59,623 nucleotides of DNA from Methylobacterium mesophilicum (GTDB taxonomy: Bacteria; Pseudomonadota; Alphaproteobacteria; Rhizobiales; Beijerinckiaceae): positions 1 through 59,623 of the forward strand of contig NZ_BPQU01000031.1 in the NCBI RefSeq assembly GCF_022179445.1. Direction: 5' to 3'. Below are positions 44,562-52,377 of the stretch, piece after piece. The notes beneath the pieces are model-generated. The model did not search any database, was not told the DNA's origin, and saw only the letters and a list, made by a program, of their open reading frames with translations. A program made the translations under genes and the position numbers. Within the stretch, counting starts at the first letter, position 1, and each line of letters opens with the position of its first letter.

Positions 44562-45743
44562 CTATCCGAGCGTGGACAGCACCGCCGTACGGGCCTGCAT
44601 CGACGGCGCGTTGCGGGCGCGGATGGCCTCGATCAGCCGGTCGATATCCTCAGCGGTGTTGAACATGCCGAGGGAGACGCGGATGCCGTCGCGCTCGGGC
44701 GAGACGCGGATGCCGCTCTGGGTGAGGTAGTCCAGCCACTCGCCCGCAGGCAGGGCGACCACGTAGATGTGCGGGGCCCGGTGCCGCCGCTCGCGCGGGC
44801 CGACCAGGCCGATGCCGAGCTGGTCGAGCTGCTCGATCAGGTGGTCGCCCAACGCGAAGCAGTGGGCCTGGATCTTCTCGACGCCGACGGAGGCGATCAG
44901 GTCGAGGGCGGCTCCGAGCCCCTGGATCGCCGGCAGGTTGAAGTTGCCGAGCTCGAACCGGCCCGCCGAGGGGGCGAGCGCCATGTTGTCCGGGCGGGCG
45001 ATGAAGTCCGCGGGCGGCGCGGCCAGGCTGATCGCCGCCATGTAGGCCGGCTCCAGCTCGGTCAGGCGCGTGTCCCACCACAGCAGGCCGAGCCCCTGGG
45101 GCGTGAGCAGACCCTTGTGCGTGCCCGAGCCGACGAAGGTGGCGTTGAGCGCCTTCACGTCGAGCGGGACGACGCCGATGCCCTGCATCACGTCGACCAC
45201 GAAGTAGAGCCCCTTCTCCTTGCACAGCCGGCCGACGCTCTCGACGTCGAAGCGATGGCCGGCGTGGAAGGTCACCTGCGACATGGAGATGACGCGGGTC
45301 TTGTCGTCGATGTGCGGCCGGAAGCTCTCGGCATCGATGACCTCGGTCATCGGGATGAACGCGACCTCGACGCCCTTCTTTGCCAGGTTGAGGAAGGCGT
45401 AGGCGTTGTTGGGGTGGTCGCCATCGATCAGCAGGACCTTGTCGCCCGGGCGCAGCGGCAGCGCGTTGGCGGCGATGTTCATGCTCTCGGAGGTGTTCTT
45501 GGTGAAGGCGACCTCCTCGGGCCGCGCCCCGATGAAGTGGGCGAGCTTGGTGCGCGTCTCCTCCAGCCGGTTGAGCCAGACCTGCTTGGGACCGGCGGTC
45601 TCGTAGCCCTCGCGCAGGAAGCGCTCGTAGGCTTCCTTCACGGGGCGCGCGAGCGGCGTCTGGAAGCCCGAGTCGAGGTAGACGATCGACTCGGCGGCCG
45701 GAAACGCCTTCCGCACGGCGGCGACATCGTAATGCTGGGTCAT
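44562..45743 (-). CDS. Class V aminotransferase family protein (PLP-dependent)
   Basis: About 393 residues, a fold-type I PLP enzyme of the cysteine desulfurase/isopenicillin-N-epimerase-like class V group. The PLP lysine is in GSGTHKGLLTPQGLG, and TKNTSESMNIAANALP and DGDHPNNAYAF are further family segments. Reactions in this group include transamination, beta-elimination and epimerisation, so the substrate is uncertain. GGAGGG directly abuts the tandem ATGATG starts; the second (45743) has better spacing. Confidence 0.88.
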   Translation of the reverse strand: MTQHYDVAAVRKAFPAAESIVYLDSGFQTPLARPVKEAYERFLREGYETAGPKQVWLNRLEETRTKLAHFIGARPEEVAFTKNTSESMNIAANALPLRPGDKVLLIDGDHPNNAYAFLNLAKKGVEVAFIPMTEVIDAESFRPHIDDKTRVISMSQVTFHAGHRFDVESVGRLCKEKGLYFVVDVMQGIGVVPLDVKALNATFVGSGTHKGLLTPQGLGLLWWDTRLTELEPAYMAAISLAAPPADFIARPDNMALAPSAGRFELGNFNLPAIQGLGAALDLIASVGVEKIQAHCFALGDHLIEQLDQLGIGLVGPRERRHRAPHIYVVALPAGEWLDYLTQSGIRVSPERDGIRVSLGMFNTAEDIDRLIEAIRARNAPSMQARTAVLSTLG

Positions 45744-45865
45744 CATCCCTCCGGCGGCACGGGCGTCCCAAAGCAGCGCGCCGGACCGATCCGACGAATG
45801 CTTCGAGATCATCAATGTATAAGTGCCGTTAGCGCTGCGAGACCTGATAGGCCTCGTCTGAAAGC

Positions 45866-45898
45866 TGTATGCCTAACTTGTGTATGCCAAAGATACAC
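45866..45898. promoter_or_regulatory. IclR-type operator upstream of the aminotransferase gene
   Basis: GTGTAT/ATACAC with a seven-base spacer (45880-45898) is a perfect dyad. TGTATGCC also repeats at 45866-45873 and 45881-45888, 15 bp apart. It lies between the IclR stop and the aminotransferase start, a plausible binding site for the IclR regulator encoded just upstream. Confidence 0.5.
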
Positions 45899-45943
45899 GA
45901 CAGCCGCGCAGCGTCGAGGTACTTCATCGAGCGCCGATAGTTT

Positions 45944-46750
45944 TCATTCCGAAATATGAGAATCTCTTGATTCTTCGATCTCGCTCAGGATGGTGCTGGA
46001 CAGGAGCGCCGCCGCCTTCTGCAGAGGCCCGATGAAGGCATCCAGCCCGTCGAAGCCGACGCGCGCCATCGGAACCGAAACGCCCAGGCACGCGATCAGG
46101 TCGCCATCCGGCGAGACGATGGGCACGGCGCAGCCCACCACCCCCAGCACGAATTCCTGGTTGCTCTTCGCCCAACCGCGGCGCCGCGTCTCTTCGAGTT
46201 GCACCAGCAGCGCGTCGGGATCGGCGATCGTCGTCGGGGTGTACCGGACCAACGGGAGCGCATGAGCCAACCGGTGTCGATCCTTGGCGGGCAACCGGCT
46301 CATGTAGATCTTGCCGGTCGACGTGCAGTGGAGCGGGGCGGCATCGCCCGGGTTGAACTGCAATCCCTGATGCTGCTTGGATCGCACGCTGTCGACGTAG
46401 ATCACCGCGTTGTCGCGCACGACGCCGATCTCGCATTGCTCGCCGATGCGGTCGGCCACGGCGCTGAGGACGGCGTGTCGGCGCACGGTCCGGAACGCCG
46501 CGCCGATGGTCTTGGCCGACAGCGTCACCAGCTTGCTCCCGACGACATACCGCTTGGTGCCGAGGGCCTTCTGGACGAGGCCGCGTTCCTCGAGGTTGCC
46601 GATGAGACGATGCGCGGTCGGTATCGGCAGGGCGAGCGCATCGGCGATCTCCGCGGCCGAGAGCGCCTTCTTCTGCTCGGCCACGAAGGTCAGTATGGCG
46701 AGGGCCCGATCCAGCGGTCCGTCGCGTGACCGTTTGGGTTCGTCAGTCAC
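45944..46750 (-). CDS. IclR family transcriptional regulator
   Basis: A 268-residue regulator: N-terminal winged HTH (RSRDGPLDRALAILTFVAE, then SAAEIADALALPIPTAHRLI) and a C-terminal IclR effector domain (FNPGDAAPLHCTSTGKIYMS). The start is taken as GTG 46750, with AGAGG about eight bases upstream; longer frames lack support. It is encoded directly upstream of the aminotransferase/binding-protein genes and probably controls them. Confidence 0.92.
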   Translation of the reverse strand: MTDEPKRSRDGPLDRALAILTFVAEQKKALSAAEIADALALPIPTAHRLIGNLEERGLVQKALGTKRYVVGSKLVTLSAKTIGAAFRTVRRHAVLSAVADRIGEQCEIGVVRDNAVIYVDSVRSKQHQGLQFNPGDAAPLHCTSTGKIYMSRLPAKDRHRLAHALPLVRYTPTTIADPDALLVQLEETRRRGWAKSNQEFVLGVVGCAVPIVSPDGDLIACLGVSVPMARVGFDGLDAFIGPLQKAAALLSSTILSEIEESRDSHISE

Positions 46751-46956
46751 GGCAAGGCCTCTTGCATGAGAAGCATGGGGCTGTGCCTCACAGGCACGAA
46801 CTTGCAAAGGCTTCATCCCCGGTCGGAGGACCCTGTCGTGGCATCGGTGTGCGCTGCATCCCGCGGCGTGATGGTGCATCATGGACGCTGACGCGTGAGG
46901 CGGAGGACGCACTGTGGCTGGAGTTCGCCACGGCATCGCCCGAACGGCGCCGCGCG

Positions 46957-46983
46957 CCTCATCCTGAGCCTGTCGAAGGACGA
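46957..46983 (+). repeat. Intergenic repeat motif (CCTCATCCTGAGCCTGTCGA, then AGGACGA)
   Basis: This motif is, as I recall, a very common dispersed intergenic sequence in Methylobacterium, Bradyrhizobium and sphingomonad genomes. Only one copy was seen in the window, so the repeat status rests on memory. TCCT...AGGA gives it weak dyad symmetry. Confidence 0.35.
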
Positions 46984-47012
46984 CCCGAGTTCCAAGCGTC
47001 GCACGACGATAG

Positions 47013-47279
47013 CCGCGCCCTTGCCGCCGCGCATGGCCTGAACCCGAAGAAGACCCCGTTCCAAACCATCTCTCAGCTTGGACCAACGACCCAGACCGGT
47101 TCAGGATCGACCCGCGCCACCGCATCGCGGGATCATACAACCAGAACCGCAACGAGCCTTATACCGAGCGGGTCTGCGCCGGCCCCTTGCTGGACATCGC
47201 GATCGGGCTCATCGTCGAGACGATCGTGTTCGCGACGTTCGAGCGGCTCACGGGCCGGCATTGGGACATGAAGCGCTGA
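47013..47279 (+). pseudogene. Coding-like segment without a start codon (possible gene remnant)
   Basis: This frame is open from a TAG at 47010-47012 to a TGA at 47277-47279, and its last 66 codons have strongly biased, host-like codon choice. The peptide reads AWTNDPDRFRIDPRHRIAG, SYNQNRNEPYTERVCAG and LLDIAIGLIVETIVFATFER, then LTGRHWDMKR. It has a hydrophobic helix near the C-terminus. No ATG, GTG or TTG opens the segment at a sensible place, so it is probably a 5'-truncated gene. I do not recognise the family. Confidence 0.35.
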
Positions 47280-47340
47280 CGCCGCGCGCGACCTTGCCGC
47301 CTTTGCCCCAGAACGCATCGCCTCCAACCCCGATGGGCCG

Positions 47341-48690
47341 ATGACACAGGATACGCTTCGCCTCGGCGCCTTCTTCTACGCCACCGGGCATCACGTGGCC
47401 GGATGGCGCCACCCGTCGAGCGAAGCCGATGGCGGGCTCAATCTCGAACGCTATGTCGGCTGGGCGCGCCGGGCCGAGGCCGCGAAGTTCGATCTCGTGT
47501 TCCTCGAGGACGGCACCGGCATCCGCGACGGCAACCTGCGCTCCAGCGAGCGCACCGCCCGCTCGGCCCATTTCGAGCCGGTGACGCTGCTGTCGGCGCT
47601 GGCGGCGGTCACGAGCCGGATCGGGCTGGTCGCCACCACCTCGACCAGCTTCAACGAGCCCTACAACGTCGCCCGGCGCTTCGCGTCCCTCGACCATCTC
47701 AGCGGCGGCCGGGCCGGCTGGAACCTCGTCACCTCGACGACCGATGCCGAGGCCGCCAACTTCGGCACCGACCAGATCGCCCGCCACACCGACCGCTACG
47801 AGCGGGCCGAGGAATTCGTCGACGTCGTCCTGGGCCTGTGGAACACCTGGGACGACGGGGCGGTGATCATCGACCGCGCCTGCGGCCAGTTCTCGAAGCC
47901 CGACGGGTTCCGGCCGCTGAACCACCGCGGCAAGCATTTCGAGGTCCGTGGACCGCTCAACATCTCGCGCACGCCCCAGGGGCAGCCGGTCCTCGTCCAG
48001 GCGGGCTCCTCGGGGCCCGGGAAGGATCTGGCGGCGCGCACCGCCGAGATCGTGTTCACCGCCAACCAGACGCTCGACGAGGCGGTGGCGTTCTACGGCG
48101 ACCTGAAGGAGCGGATGGGCCGGTTCGGCCGGGCCCGGGACGACCTCAAGGTGATGCCGGGGCTGTTCCCGGTGGTGGGCCGCACCGAGGCGGAGGCGCG
48201 CGCGAAGTTCGACGCGCTTCAGGACCTGATCGACCCGATGGTCGGCCTGGCCCTGCTGGAGCGCATGGTCGGCGGCTTCGACCTGTCGGGCTACGATCCC
48301 GATGGCCCCGTGCCGGAACTGCCCGAGGCCGAGGGCGCGAAGTCGCGCCAGCAGCTGATGTTCGACCTCGCCCGCCGGGAGGGCCTGACCCTGCGCCAGC
48401 TCTACCTCCGGATCGCCGGAGCCCGGGGCCATTCGCAGATTGTCGGAACGCCCGCCCAGATCGCCGACGAGATGGAGGAGCGCTTTCGGGCCAAGGGCGC
48501 CGACGGCTTCAACATCATGCCGGCGACCCTGCCCGGGGGCCTCGACGACTTCATCGCGCTGGTGCTCCCCGAGTTGCGCCGCCGCGGCCTGTTCCGCAGC
48601 GAGTACGAGGGCCGGACGCTCCGGGACCACTTGGGCTCGCGCCCGCCCGCCCGGGCCGCGACGGTTCCGGACGATCCGGCCGGCGTGTGA
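47341..48690 (+). CDS. FMN-dependent monooxygenase, NtaA/SnaA/DszA family
   Basis: A 449-residue luciferase-like (LLM) flavin monooxygenase of the nitrilotriacetate-monooxygenase/DszA group: LRLGAFFYATGHHVAGWRHP, then LEDGTGIRDGNLRS, TSTSFNEPYNVARRFASLDH and VLVQAGSSGPGKDLAARTAE. It uses reduced FMN from a separate reductase to oxygenate organosulfur, amine or chelate compounds. No partner reductase gene is nearby. No strong Shine-Dalgarno sequence is seen before ATG 47341. Confidence 0.93.
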   Translation: MTQDTLRLGAFFYATGHHVAGWRHPSSEADGGLNLERYVGWARRAEAAKFDLVFLEDGTGIRDGNLRSSERTARSAHFEPVTLLSALAAVTSRIGLVATTSTSFNEPYNVARRFASLDHLSGGRAGWNLVTSTTDAEAANFGTDQIARHTDRYERAEEFVDVVLGLWNTWDDGAVIIDRACGQFSKPDGFRPLNHRGKHFEVRGPLNISRTPQGQPVLVQAGSSGPGKDLAARTAEIVFTANQTLDEAVAFYGDLKERMGRFGRARDDLKVMPGLFPVVGRTEAEARAKFDALQDLIDPMVGLALLERMVGGFDLSGYDPDGPVPELPEAEGAKSRQQLMFDLARREGLTLRQLYLRIAGARGHSQIVGTPAQIADEMEERFRAKGADGFNIMPATLPGGLDDFIALVLPELRRRGLFRSEYEGRTLRDHLGSRPPARAATVPDDPAGV

Positions 48691-48997
48691 ATTCAGAGCC
48701 GGTTTTGCGGAGGGGCTGTCGATTCAGCAAAGGCGTGCTTGTTCCGCCTGAGATCTGAAGAACGCTGTCCTCTGAAGCGGCCGAATAAAAGCGTTCGTTT
48801 CGTTTGACCGCCGGCGCCGGGATCGACACGATCATGGCTCCGCAGAGCATCTTCCTTGCAGGCCCGCGACGAGCGGGATCGGATCTCGACCGTCCTCTTT
48901 GGACGGCAGGATCCACCGGCCGGGTGTGCAGCGGGATCGAGCGGATGCAGGCTTGGGCCTCGCCGCCACCGAGACGGAGTACGGCTTAGCTTTGACC
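48691..48997. other. Intergenic region
   Basis: 307 bp after the monooxygenase. No convincing gene, repeat or terminator was found. Confidence 0.4.
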
Positions 48998-49138
48998 ATG
49001 TCCCTGAGCGACGACATCCGAGATCATGAGCCGCCGCACGGTTTCGATCCGCAGTCTGCCTGTGCGGAAAGTCGGATGCGTGGCTACATCGCTGCGTCCG
49101 CGGCGTTGATCTGTCTGATCGGGTGGATCCTGCATTGA
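48998..49138 (+). CDS. Small membrane protein, unknown function
   Basis: A 46-residue protein MSLSDDIRDHEPPHGFDPQS ... ending MRGYIAASAALICLIGWILH, with one C-terminal hydrophobic helix. The layout, acidic N-half then single membrane anchor, is plausible for a real short protein, but there is no recognised family and the ribosome site is weak. Confidence 0.35.
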   Translation: MSLSDDIRDHEPPHGFDPQSACAESRMRGYIAASAALICLIGWILH

Positions 49139-49781
49139 TGGCCTTCGGCTTTCGGGGTGGCAGCCTGGCGCCCGGCCACAGCCGGGCCGAAGCGGGCGGC
49201 CCCGGGCGCTGAAATCCGCCGCCCGACCTGCGAGCAGACCAGCCCGTCCAACGTCGCGACCCGCAATGTTGCGACGTTCGGCGAGGGCAGGTCCCCGACG
49301 TTATCGGAGCAAACTTCAGTTTCTATAGAAAAGATTATTGTTCTTCGAAGCATAGGCGTTCGATGTAGAGGCAGAAATTTATTTACGTCATTTGCGAAAT
49401 TATCGATCGAGAAATAAAATAGTCATCGGTTTCCGTATAAGCCGCTGCTCGCTCGCTTTCCGTCAATGACGGGTCTCGTGAGCGGCAGGATCGGGCGCAG
49501 CAAGGCCGGATCGAGATAGCCACCGGCGGCTGATTTGGTTCGAGGCCGGGCAAACGGGAAGCGCCCGCCCCCTCATAGACCAGAGCTGGTCCTATGGCCG
49601 CGTCTCGCACCGCGCTGCGGATGCCGCCTGCGGCACTGGCTTTAGCGGTCATCCGAGGGACATAAGAGGCCCGCGTCCACGCACGATCCTGGGGCGACCG
49701 CTACAACGCGGAACCGATCAGGCGGTCGAACCCTATGGTCGGGCGTCGTGCTAATCCGCCGGCCCTGCGAGAACGAGGCGA
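49139..49781. other. Intergenic region with AT-rich pocket and a dyad
   Basis: 643 bp without a convincing gene. AACGTCGC/GCGACGTT (49250-49278, 13-base loop) is a perfect dyad directly before an AT-rich pocket (about 49300-49440). The end of the stretch carries the promoter of the antiporter gene. Confidence 0.45.
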
Positions 49782-51404
49782 ATGGAAAGCGTTACCGTCG
49801 TACTGGCCCTGCTGCTGTCCGTTCTGGTCAGCGGCGCCCTCGGCCGATTGCTCCCCCTGCCGTTGCCCCTGATCCAGATCGCGATCGGCGTGGCCCTGGC
49901 ACTCGGCCCGCTCCCGAGCACGGCCCTCGACCCGGAGATCTTCTTCCTCGTTTTCCTGCCGCCGCTCCTGTTTCTCGACGGGTGGCGCATCCCCAAGCGC
50001 GACCTCTTCCGGGATGGCAAGACCATCCTTGCGCTGGCCCTCGGCCTCGTGGCCCTGACGGTCCTGGGTATCGGCATGCTGATCCACGGGCTGATTCCCG
50101 GCATCCCCCTCGCCGTGGCGTTCGCGCTCGCCGCCGTCCTCTCGCCGACGGACCCGATCGCGGTGTCCTCCATCGCGGCCCAGGCCCCAGTGCCGCGCCG
50201 CCTGATGCACATCCTCGAAGGCGAAGCCCTCCTCAACGACGCCACCGGCCTCGTCTGCCTGCGCTTTGCCATCGCCGCCGCCCTCACGGGCACCTTCTCG
50301 CTGCCGCAGGCCGCCACCACGTTCGTCTGGCTCGCCGTCGGCGGCGTCGCGATCGGCGCCGCGACGACCTTCGTCCTCATGGGCGCGCAGGACCTGCTCC
50401 GCCGCCGCACGGGCGAGGATCCCGGTCTCCAGATCCTGTTCAGCCTGCTGACGCCCTTCGGCGCCTACCTCGCCGCCGAGCACGTCCATGCCTCCGGTAT
50501 CCTGGCCGCCGTCGCGGCCGGCATCGCCATGACCTATGTCGAGATCCAGGGCCGCAGCCTGGGCGCGACGCGGGTTCGGCGGACCGCCGTCTGGGACACG
50601 GTCGCGCTGGCTGCCAACGGTTCGATCTTCGTGCTGCTCGGCGAGCAACTGCCCGAGGTCCTGGGGCACGCCGTCAAGCAGGCCGACGTCCAGGGGGCCG
50701 GCTGGCTCGTCGCGTGGATCCTGGCCATCACGTTGGGCCTGATGGCCATCCGGTTCGTCTGGGTCTGGGTCTCCCTTCAGTTCGTGCTCGTGAAGGCGCG
50801 CCGTCGGGGCGATGGGTGGGACGCGCCGAACTGGCGCCTCGTTGCCGCCACGACCCTTGCGGGCGTGAAGGGCGCCATCACCCTGGCGGGCATCCTGACC
50901 CTGCCGCTCACCCTCAAGGACAACACTCCGTTCCCGGGGCGCGACCTCGTCATCCTCCTGGCGATGGGGGTAATCCTGACCTCGCTCGTCCTCGCGAGTA
51001 CGATTCTGCCGCCGCTCTTGCGCGGTCTTCGGCTTCCCCCCGAGCCCAGCCACGACACCGAGGAGGACGCCGCCCGCGCCGCGGCCCGCGACGACGCGGT
51101 GAAGGCCATCGAGGCGCTGCAGCATCGCTTCGTCGAGGAGCACGAAGACGCCTCCATCGCGGTGGAGGCCGGCGCCCGGGCGATGGACCGTTACGAAGGT
51201 CTGGAGGCGCCCACGGCGGAGCCCCGGAAGGATCTCAGCCGCAACAAGCAGTTGGCGCACACGGAGAAGCGCCTGCGCCTCGCCGGCATCGAGGCCGAGC
51301 GGCAGGCCCTCTACCGCCTGCGTCGTTCCCGCGCCATCGACGACGTGGTTCTGCGACGGCTCGTCCGTGAGATCGACTTGATCGAGGCACGACTCGTCGC
51401 CTGA
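49782..51404 (+). CDS. Na+/H+ antiporter (CPA1 family)
   Basis: A 540-residue protein: about 12 transmembrane helices with FLPPLLFLDGWRI, AAVLSPTDPIAVSSI (the conserved Asp of the ion site) and EGEALLNDATGLV (N-D pair), all typical of bacterial NhaP/YjcE-type CPA1 antiporters. A roughly 120-residue charged, helical cytoplasmic tail follows. It exchanges Na+ (or K+) for H+ across the inner membrane for pH and salt tolerance. GAGG sits just before ATG 49782. Confidence 0.95.
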   Translation: MESVTVVLALLLSVLVSGALGRLLPLPLPLIQIAIGVALALGPLPSTALDPEIFFLVFLPPLLFLDGWRIPKRDLFRDGKTILALALGLVALTVLGIGMLIHGLIPGIPLAVAFALAAVLSPTDPIAVSSIAAQAPVPRRLMHILEGEALLNDATGLVCLRFAIAAALTGTFSLPQAATTFVWLAVGGVAIGAATTFVLMGAQDLLRRRTGEDPGLQILFSLLTPFGAYLAAEHVHASGILAAVAAGIAMTYVEIQGRSLGATRVRRTAVWDTVALAANGSIFVLLGEQLPEVLGHAVKQADVQGAGWLVAWILAITLGLMAIRFVWVWVSLQFVLVKARRRGDGWDAPNWRLVAATTLAGVKGAITLAGILTLPLTLKDNTPFPGRDLVILLAMGVILTSLVLASTILPPLLRGLRLPPEPSHDTEEDAARAAARDDAVKAIEALQHRFVEEHEDASIAVEAGARAMDRYEGLEAPTAEPRKDLSRNKQLAHTEKRLRLAGIEAERQALYRLRRSRAIDDVVLRRLVREIDLIEARLVA

Positions 51405-51470
51405 CGACGCGTACTGACAGGCCGCATCGTCTCCCTGCGCCTTCGACCTGAACCGCGCGTCGACGAGCCC

Positions 51471-52286
51471 TCAGCGTGAGACGGCCGGATTGATCCGGTT
51501 CGCCGGCTCGGTCTTCCGGCTCCGGACGAACAGCAGGCCGGCAACCGCCAACAGGACGACGGCACCCTGGGCGCCCAGGGCTTCCCAACTGCCGTTGAAG
51601 CCGAGATCCGAGACGAGGGACGGGACGCCGTCATCGTGCACCGAGACCAGCGCCTGCTCCTGAAATTCCTGGATCGCGGCCCCGACGAGCTTCAGGCCCA
51701 TCAGGAACAGGAAGGCCGACGTCAGCACGAAGATCGGCCGGAGGGGCAATTTCAGCGCGAGCCACTGCATCGCCACGAAAAGGACCACGAGGGCGAGCGC
51801 CGCCGCACCGAGCCCGGCGAAGAGCGACCCGTCCCAGCCACCGGCGGTCCTGGCCAGGGCGTGCAGGAACAGCACCGTCTCCGCACCCTCGCGGAATACC
51901 GCCAGGAAGGCGATGCCGGCCAGGGACAGCACGGTCCCGGCCCCGAGCGCTTGCCCAGCCAGCCGGTTGAGATCGGCCTGCCAGGCCTTCGGATCCTGCC
52001 GCAGGAACAGCCAACCGCTCATGTAGAACATGAGGGCGGCGGCCAGCAGCATGACGCCGGCCTCGATCAGATCGTTGTGGTTGCCGTCGTAGTAGGTCTC
52101 GAACACCCACGCCATGCCGAGACTGGCCATCACCGCGGCTCCGGCGCCGATATAGATCGGGGCGATCCTGTGAGCGGTATCGGCCCGCCTCATGAAGGCG
52201 GCCAGCGCCGCGATCACCAGCAGCGCTTCCAGGCCCTCCCGGAACAGAATGGTGAAGGCCTGAATGAACGTCGATCCGTTGTCCAT
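51471..52286 (-). CDS. FTR1-family high-affinity iron permease
   Basis: A 271-residue membrane protein with seven hydrophobic segments. It carries the two iron-binding REGxE motifs of FTR1/EfeU: FREGLEALLVI near residue 15 and FREGAETVLF near residue 137. It is encoded last in a minus-strand block of AraC, TonB-dependent receptor and PepSY genes and probably moves iron across the inner membrane. Usual EfeO/EfeB or cupredoxin partners are absent. The start at 52286 is the family start; a longer frame runs upstream. Confidence 0.93.
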   Translation of the reverse strand: MDNGSTFIQAFTILFREGLEALLVIAALAAFMRRADTAHRIAPIYIGAGAAVMASLGMAWVFETYYDGNHNDLIEAGVMLLAAALMFYMSGWLFLRQDPKAWQADLNRLAGQALGAGTVLSLAGIAFLAVFREGAETVLFLHALARTAGGWDGSLFAGLGAAALALVVLFVAMQWLALKLPLRPIFVLTSAFLFLMGLKLVGAAIQEFQEQALVSVHDDGVPSLVSDLGFNGSWEALGAQGAVVLLAVAGLLFVRSRKTEPANRINPAVSR

Positions 52287-52339
52287 GAGAAACCTCTTTC
52301 GCCCCCGCGGATCATACGGACGGTGTGCGACACTTCTAG

Positions 52340-52353
52340 CGCAATGTTTTGCG
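52340..52353. promoter_or_regulatory. Short inverted repeat upstream of the FTR1 gene
   Basis: CGCAA, TGTT, TTGCG lies 54 bp before the FTR1 start, flanked by TTCTA-type half-sites (CTTCTAGC, TTTCTAAGG). It could be an iron-regulator site or part of the core promoter. Evidence is positional only. Confidence 0.3.
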
Positions 52354-52377
52354 TTGTTTCTAAGGAGGCGCCCAAAG

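Larger units (their letters stand above)
46751..47340. other. Intergenic region between iclR and the FMN monooxygenase
   Basis: 590 bp with no complete gene. It holds a dispersed-repeat-like motif at 46957-46983 and a start-less coding-like segment at 47013-47279, both described separately. The rest shows nothing recognisable. Confidence 0.5.
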
